64,000 nt of DNA from Ulva prolifera (Eukaryota > Chlorophyta > Ulvophyceae > Ulvales > Ulvaceae), in contig CM041204.1 of NCBI GenBank assembly GCA_023078555.1, positions 3,316,430 through 3,380,429 of the forward strand, given 5' to 3'. Shown piece by piece: positions 59,101 through 64,000 of the stretch. Under the pieces are notes generated by a model. That model ran no database searches and had not been told where the DNA came from. It was given only the letters and a program-made list of their open reading frames with translations. The position numbers and the translations under genes were made by a program. The first letter of the stretch is position 1; each line of letters opens with the position of its first letter.

Positions 59101-60170
59101 CCGTTGTGGATTGTGCCAGCATTTTGCCAAACACGCACACTCGTGCAACAGTGCAATCCTGACAGGACTCTCAAGCTAGCATATTAATTCTTTCACCACT
59201 CGACTGCCAAACATATCCACTGCATTCCTAGCCAAGGTTCACGGCTCGATGCATTTGCAGACACCAGCTCTGGCAGCTTGTGTCTGGACCAAATAATGGG
59301 AGGCTGCAGCCCTCCCGGGAGAGCAGACATCAAAATTTTTGGGTGGCCCACAAACCGCCCATTTTTGTACCCATTCGAAGTGTGATGCATCTGTGCTTGA
59401 GTCCCGGGTCGTGCAGCAAGGGGGCTGCTCGGGAGAGACTGCTGCAGGTGTGGATTGTGCCAGCATTTTGCCAAACACGCACACTCGTGCAACAGTGCAA
59501 TCCTGACAGGACTCTCAAGCTATCATATTAATTCTCTCACCACTCGACTGCCAAACATATCCACTGCATTCCTAGCCAAGGTTCACGGCTCGATGCATTT
59601 GCAGACACCAGCTCTGGCAGCTTGTGTCTGGACCAAATAATGGGAGGCTGCAGCCCTCCCGGGAGAGCAGACATCAAAATTTTTTGGTTGCCCACAAACC
59701 GCCCATTTTTGTCCACATTCGAAGGGTGATGCATCTGTGCTTGAGTCCCGGGTCGTGCAGCAAGGGGGCTGCTCGGGAGAGACTGCTGCAGTTGTGGATT
59801 GTGCCAGCATTTTGCCAAACACGCACACTCGTGCAACAGTGCAATCCTGACAGGACTCTCAAGCTATCATATTAATTCTTTCACCACTCGACTGCCAAAC
59901 ATATCCACTGCATTCCTAGCCAAGGTTCACGGCTCGATGCATTTGCAGACACCAGCTCTGGCAGCTTGTGTCTGGACCAAATAATGGGAGGCTGCAGCCT
60001 CCCGAGAGTGGCGACACGAATGATTTTGGAGTGGCCCACAAACGAGCCATTCTTGTACATATTTCATGTGTGATGCATTTGTGCTTGAATTGGGGGTCGT
60101 GCAGCAAGGGGGCTGCTCGGGAGATACTGCTGCAGTTGTGCACTAATTCTGGCACCGAGTGGTACATGGA
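56133..60170 (+). repeat. Satellite array, 344-bp monomer with higher-order structure
   Basis: Monomers of 344 bp, plus shortened ones of 241 bp lacking 103 bp. Measured from a fixed point in the unit (the ATG of AATAATGGGAGG), starts are 56390, 56631, 56975, 57319, 57663, 58007, 58248, 58592, 58936, 59280, 59624 and 59968. The spacing pattern 241-344-344-344-344 occurs twice, so the array is two tandem 1617-bp higher-order units followed by one hybrid monomer and a degenerate last one. Two monomer types alternate, distinguished by GTCCACATTCGAAGGG versus GTACCCATTCGAAGTG. The array begins about 45 bp after the transposase stop codon. Open frames seen in it are by-products of repetition. Confidence 0.95.
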
Positions 60171-60492
60171 GTAGTGACACCAGATGAACGAGCACGTGTA
60201 ATCTGCGATATGTGTGTGGACTTATGAAGTACGACTCTTGTTCGAGCGAACATGTTATAGGTTCACCCAGTGCTAGGACGCGTTGGAGGTACTACGTTAG
60301 TATTGGGCTCATTACTGGGTTGTGCTACGCACGTCGCGCAATGCAGCACGACGTAGGCTTTATTTCCGGACACTCCAACGAGGCAGTAACACAATTACAG
60401 TAACATCGTACCTGACGCGCGGATGTGCCAGAGGTAGCCAGATTTGACGGCGACTTGACGTATTCGACAGGCTGATCGCTAGCTAGTTTCCA
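60171..60492. other. Spacer between satellite and next gene
   Basis: No gene or repeat recognised. It presumably carries the promoter of the following gene. Confidence 0.4.
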
Positions 60493-61722
60493 GTGAACGC
60501 TAATACATTCACACCAATGGGCTCCATTTCGAAAGTACCGTCCAAACAGTACAATAGGGAGTACGATGTAGCACGCTTGATACAAGAGGCTCCCATTTAT
60601 GTGGACGAGGGAGGGGAACAGTATGTTTTCCCAGGATGGTCCAACAGAGATTGGGTCATGGAGGAGCCAGTAGTGCTGAGCTCCCCAGAGGCCCGAGCAC
60701 GGTGGGGGATGTACTACGTCCAGGAAGATATTGATGTGGACGAGTGCGAGGCTCAAGGGCGCACACACGAGGCCCCTAATGTGATTATGACCCCGTCGGT
60801 TGCGTACACCGTCCATTCAGCCATCCAGCACCTTGCCCGCAATCGGCGTCCCACCCCGCACATATTCGAGGCCATGGCGGATACAAGATGCAATCTATTC
60901 ATTGACCTCCGTGCGATGGCACCTGGGGCCATTGCGGGGAACGTTGCTGCCTGCAATCAGTGGGTCATCCGGACTACGGATGTGATCCGCAGGTTCCTGC
61001 CGGTATTGTCAGGGCGTATGACTGGCGTCTACGTGGGCGTAGACGCCAGTCATCTACAATTCCACGTTCTCCGGAACCGCCACCCTTTGCGGCGACAGGA
61101 AGGGGGAATCGGGGCTACACGACAACAGGGCTCCAGTGCAGTACCCGAGCACGACCCCCCTGATGAATTCCTGTGCCGCGTGCTGGTGAAGCATCCACGG
61201 TGGATGTTTGAAGATTTATGCACGATGGATGGATTTCTGGAAGAGGCACTCAGCGCCTTTGAGGAAGAGGATGCGGCTGGGGCGCACGCCTTGAGGTGTC
61301 TGCTTCTGCGCGGATCGTATCGACCCGACGGGTGTGCTTCACCGTCATGCTCCTTCTTAATCCTGTGGCACTGCCAACTCCACAAAGGACTATAATGTTG
61401 AGGTGTTTGCAGGATGGTGTTGCTTATGGGATGCTCTTGGGGCCAGCACCTAGAAGAAGGGGAGCTGCATACGGAAGGGGGGATACTGTGGCCGGACAGA
61501 GAACTCAGCAACTGCCCTGTGCAGCCACCTCACGAAGATGTCGTGGATCCGGGTTTCTATGAATTTTTTAGTAATCTAGTTAGGACGCCAGGCCTTTGTC
61601 AGAAAAGCTATCTTTGTGCAGGGCGGACGCGCAGTCCTCATTCAGGTCAGGTCAGGACAGCCAACATCTCATACCTGCTGCGCACAGAGGTAGAACCGAG
61701 AGATGTTGAAGGGAAGTGCTAG
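60493..61722 (+). CDS. Unknown two-exon protein next to the satellite
   Basis: Exon 1 is 60493-61331 and exon 2 is 61413-61722. The 81-bp intron has GTGTGC...TTTGCAG and joins in phase 2, giving 382 residues. The nominal start codon at 60493 is GTG; the first in-frame ATG (at 60517, in FTPMGSISKV) is a better candidate, or there may be an upstream exon. The translation is well mixed and hydrophilic with several Trp and acidic runs, but no known family is recognised. A 13-bp inverted repeat with a 4-nt loop (61021-61050) lies inside the frame and encodes TGVYVGVDAS. Position and intron size fit membership of the same mobile region as the transposase gene, perhaps as a second transposon protein. 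Confidence 0.45.
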
Positions 61723-61770
61723 TACCGGGAAACAGTAGAGAGAATGGTTACAGATCTCAGTGTGCACATG

Positions 61771-61949
61771 CTTATATGCACACTGAACACTCAACACTCA
61801 AGGTTACGGCGGGAAACCCTCGCACGATCTCTCTCACTACATCGAGACGATCCTAGCTGGCGGCTTACCCCTACACTGGATCCGCGGATCGTTCGTGCAT
61901 GGGTGCACCTGTCACCACACTGCTGCCCGCAGGCTCATGCATTGTGACA
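61771..61949 (-). repeat. 3' LTR of copia element, partial definition
   Basis: On the minus strand the LTR begins TGTCACA at 61949, directly after the purine tract GGGGGAG (61956-61950), which follows the polyprotein stop. A TATATAAGC-like box at 61780-61771 would be its promoter. The far end cannot be fixed because the 5' LTR lies outside the window; it probably extends beyond 61771 and may overlap the 3' region of the neighbouring gene. Confidence 0.6.
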
Positions 61950-61966
61950 CTCCCCCATAAACCCTG

Positions 61967-64000
61967 CTACGTCTCCACTAGCTGGAGTTTATTACGAACT
62001 TCTAACAAAGCAGGTCCGGGCAGCACTTTGGTCAACACATCCGCTAACTGATCAACAGTGCCCACCCATGCTACCTTAAGTTCATCCATCTGGACATATT
62101 CCCGCACTCGCAAGTGCCGCACACGAATGTGCTTGGATCTGTCAGTGGACACAGCATTCACTGCCAAGATATTGGCACTTTTATTATCACCCCACAGAGT
62201 TGGCTTATACGGGACGAGTTTTAGGTCGAGAAGCAACTGCTTCACCCACATCAACTCGTTGGCTGTTGCACTCATCGCGATGAGTTCAGCCTCTGTTGTA
62301 TCCCCAGCCACTATACTCTGCTTCTTCGAACGCCAGAGAACACAGTTCCCATACACCCGAATAACCATACCAGACACGCTTTTCAGATCAGCAGAGTTCG
62401 CAAAATCTGCATCTGAATAAGCCTCTATCAAACACCCGTGTCCCTCAGAGCCTACAAATTTTATTCCTAAGTTCTTTGTGGACTGCAGGTATCTCAGAAC
62501 ATGTTGCACAGCCAACCAATGTTCCTTCAGACTACTGGACATGTGCCGGGCCAGGGCATGTGCCACATAGCTGAGGTCAGGTCGTGTCACTCCTGCAATG
62601 TACTGGATGCTTCCTACAGCACTCATGAACCTGGAATGCTCAGCAGCACTGGCTTTTTCCAGGTCCGGGTGCTCTTTCACACTCCTCAGTTGTTGCCGCG
62701 GCACTAACGGAGTGGGAGACTTTCGACAATCAGACATACTATACTTTTCAAGCAGGCTATGGATTTTGTTTCGCTGTGTCATGGTGATTGTCTTGGCCTT
62801 GCGATCACGCATGATCTCAGTGCCAAGTGCCCAGGCTAGTTCACCCAGGTCTCTGCCTTCGAATTTCGTGAGGATTATGTCGACAAGTTCTTGCAGCCCC
62901 GCAGTGCCGCTGAATATGAACAAGTCGTCGACCCACAGAAAAATAAAACAAAGACCAGATGTTCTAACATACAGTCCGGGATCACTTTGTGCGCACACAA
63001 ATCCCATCTCTGCTAAGACCTTTACTAAAGCTTTATGCCACTCGCGAGCAGCTTGCTTCAGGCCATACAGGGTTTTATGCAATCTCCATACACGTGCTGT
63101 CCCGTCAGTGAAGTACGGGGGCTGTTCAACGAACACTTCCTCCTCCAGCTCACCATTCAGAAAAGCACACTGTATATCTATGTGTCTAATTTCTAAATCT
63201 GCCTGAGCAGCAACTGACAGCAACACACGAAGTGTCGCATAGCTCCCAACAGGTGACCAAGTCTCAAAAAAGTCTACACCCTCTACCTGAGAAAAACCCC
63301 GCGCTACGTAGCGTGCCTTGTAGCGCTGAATCTCCCCCGCAGGCCCACGCTTGATCTTGAGCACCCACTTGCCCGAGATAGCCCGTTTGCCCGCAGGCAG
63401 GTAGCACAACCCGAAGGTTCCGTGCTCACCCAGTGCATCTACCTCCTCCTGCATGGCACGCAGCCATGCATCCCTGTCCGGACCCGCAAGTCCTTCCTTC
63501 ATAGAAGGCATATCAGGGTCGGAGGAGGCCTTCTGCTTCCTGGCGGCAGCTGCTCGGCGCGACCCACGACGCTGAACACTCTGCTGCTCACCAGACTCCA
63601 CATGCTGAGGCTTCAGGCCTGCACAGGACACTCCACAGTCAGCCGCGGCTGATGTGTCCTGATCGCAAGCTGAAACATCAATAGCAGCTACAACTGTTTC
63701 ACTACTAGCAATGTCAGAGCCCGCAGGCTCATGCATTTGTACAGCTGCTACATCCGCAGCCAATGGAACAAGGCGTCTGCGTACAAGAGGATTGATCTTA
63801 ATGCGAGGCAAGGCGGCTGGAATGGCCCTCACCTCGTCAGGCAAATCAACCCCAACTGCGGCTGAGGGGTCCGGATCCTCTCCCCCTAATTCGGATCCGG
63901 TCTCCACCTCATCTGGCTCATCCTCCCAGAAGGGCCTCGGCGCCTCAGCTCCTCGCAAGGGCTGAGCAACTGCCCCCGCGCCAGATGCTGAGGCCGCTGC
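61967..64000 (-). CDS. Copia polyprotein, reverse transcriptase-RNase H part
   Basis: The frame is open from the window edge to the stop at 61967; 663 codons lie after 63958 and 14 more reach the edge. The first 150 residues are an acidic, Ala-rich linker that in this family separates integrase from RT. RT begins near DAWLRAMQEEVDALGEHGTF and continues with KWVLKIK, RYKARYVARGFSQ, DIQCAFLNG (first catalytic Asp), LYGLKQAAREW and LWVDDLFIFSG (the VDD catalytic pair, residues 343-345 of this segment). RNase H follows with YSDADFANS, KQSIVAGDTTEAELIA and WGDNKSANILA, so its acidic residues are present, then a His-containing RSKHIRVRHL block. No stop or frameshift interrupts it, which suggests a young, possibly active copy. 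Confidence 0.92.
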   Translation of the reverse strand, partial: AAASASGAGAVAQPLRGAEAPRPFWEDEPDEVETGSELGGEDPDPSAAVGVDLPDEVRAIPAALPRIKINPLVRRRLVPLAADVAAVQMHEPAGSDIASSETVVAAIDVSACDQDTSAAADCGVSCAGLKPQHVESGEQQSVQRRGSRRAAAARKQKASSDPDMPSMKEGLAGPDRDAWLRAMQEEVDALGEHGTFGLCYLPAGKRAISGKWVLKIKRGPAGEIQRYKARYVARGFSQVEGVDFFETWSPVGSYATLRVLLSVAAQADLEIRHIDIQCAFLNGELEEEVFVEQPPYFTDGTARVWRLHKTLYGLKQAAREWHKALVKVLAEMGFVCAQSDPGLYVRTSGLCFIFLWVDDLFIFSGTAGLQELVDIILTKFEGRDLGELAWALGTEIMRDRKAKTITMTQRNKIHSLLEKYSMSDCRKSPTPLVPRQQLRSVKEHPDLEKASAAEHSRFMSAVGSIQYIAGVTRPDLSYVAHALARHMSSSLKEHWLAVQHVLRYLQSTKNLGIKFVGSEGHGCLIEAYSDADFANSADLKSVSGMVIRVYGNCVLWRSKKQSIVAGDTTEAELIAMSATANELMWVKQLLLDLKLVPYKPTLWGDNKSANILAVNAVSTDRSKHIRVRHLRVREYVQMDELKVAWVGTVDQLADVLTKVLPGPALLEVRNKLQLVET

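Larger units (their letters stand above)
61771..64000 (-). mobile_element. Ty1/copia retrotransposon, 3' part, continues past the window
   Basis: Minus-strand element with reverse transcriptase, RNase H, purine tract and 3' LTR visible. The order (integrase side upstream, then RT-RNase H last) is that of copia elements. The gag, protease and integrase parts and the 5' LTR should lie beyond position 64000. Confidence 0.88.

Noticed and set aside
56390..59984. Families of near-identical 60-99 residue frames on both strands, looking like a multigene peptide family
   Set aside because: They recur at the satellite period (344 or 241 bp), overlap each other on both strands, and the period is not a multiple of three. 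They are a by-product of repetition.
56133..60170. CRISPR-like array
   Set aside because: The unit is 344 bp with no unique spacers, and the context is eukaryotic.
1..64000. Telomere repeats or rRNA genes
   Set aside because: No TTTAGGG/TTAGGG-type tandem run and no conserved rRNA core sequence was seen.

Overview
The window looks like nuclear DNA of a eukaryote, most likely a unicellular alga or related protist; a chlorophyte is my best guess and is not proven. The evidence is long GC-rich exons separated by introns that fit GT...AG rules, two classes of LTR retrotransposon, a DDE transposase gene with at least seven short introns, and satellite DNA. Nothing suggests bacterial operons, CRISPR or phage.

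Positions 1-42900 are dominated by a head-to-tail, plus-strand array of one three-exon gene family. There are five copies, A (1139-6530), B (17439-20819), C (22283-25962), D (27539-30734) and E (38704-42066), plus a decayed 3' end at 16280-16471. Each copy encodes about 790-820 residues. The two small N-terminal exons resemble the SKP1/BTB-POZ fold and the large third exon holds leucine-rich repeats. All coding introns are phase 0. A conserved splice-donor-like site lies exactly 8 nt after the stop codon in four copies and the relic, and 23 nt after it in A. B, D and E look intact. C is a frameshifted pseudogene with a lost donor. A is interrupted in exon 1 by a very young 1451-bp Ty3/gypsy mini-element with apparently identical LTRs and a 5-bp target duplication. 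D and E sit inside a roughly 5-kb segmental duplication. This is a birth-and-death cluster like those of recognition-receptor genes; the likely role, inferred only, is a single-chain substrate receptor for a ubiquitin ligase.

Spacers between the copies hold a minus-strand gene of unknown function (8275-9554), a foldback DNA element with about 130-bp terminal inverted repeats (32826-34246), a second inverted-repeat pair (34673-35812), AT-rich foldback DNA, long palindromes and two long G runs.

Positions 44300-61700 look like a multigene mobile or accessory region: two minus-strand multi-exon genes of unknown function, an eight-exon Tnp2-like transposase gene (51621-56087) with one in-frame TGA, a 4-kb satellite with higher-order structure starting about 45 bp after that gene, and another unknown two-exon gene (60493-61722). 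The right edge (61771-64000, minus strand) is the 3' part of a Ty1/copia retrotransposon that runs off the window. Exon limits are read by eye from splice consensus, frame and paralogue comparison; no transcript data were available.
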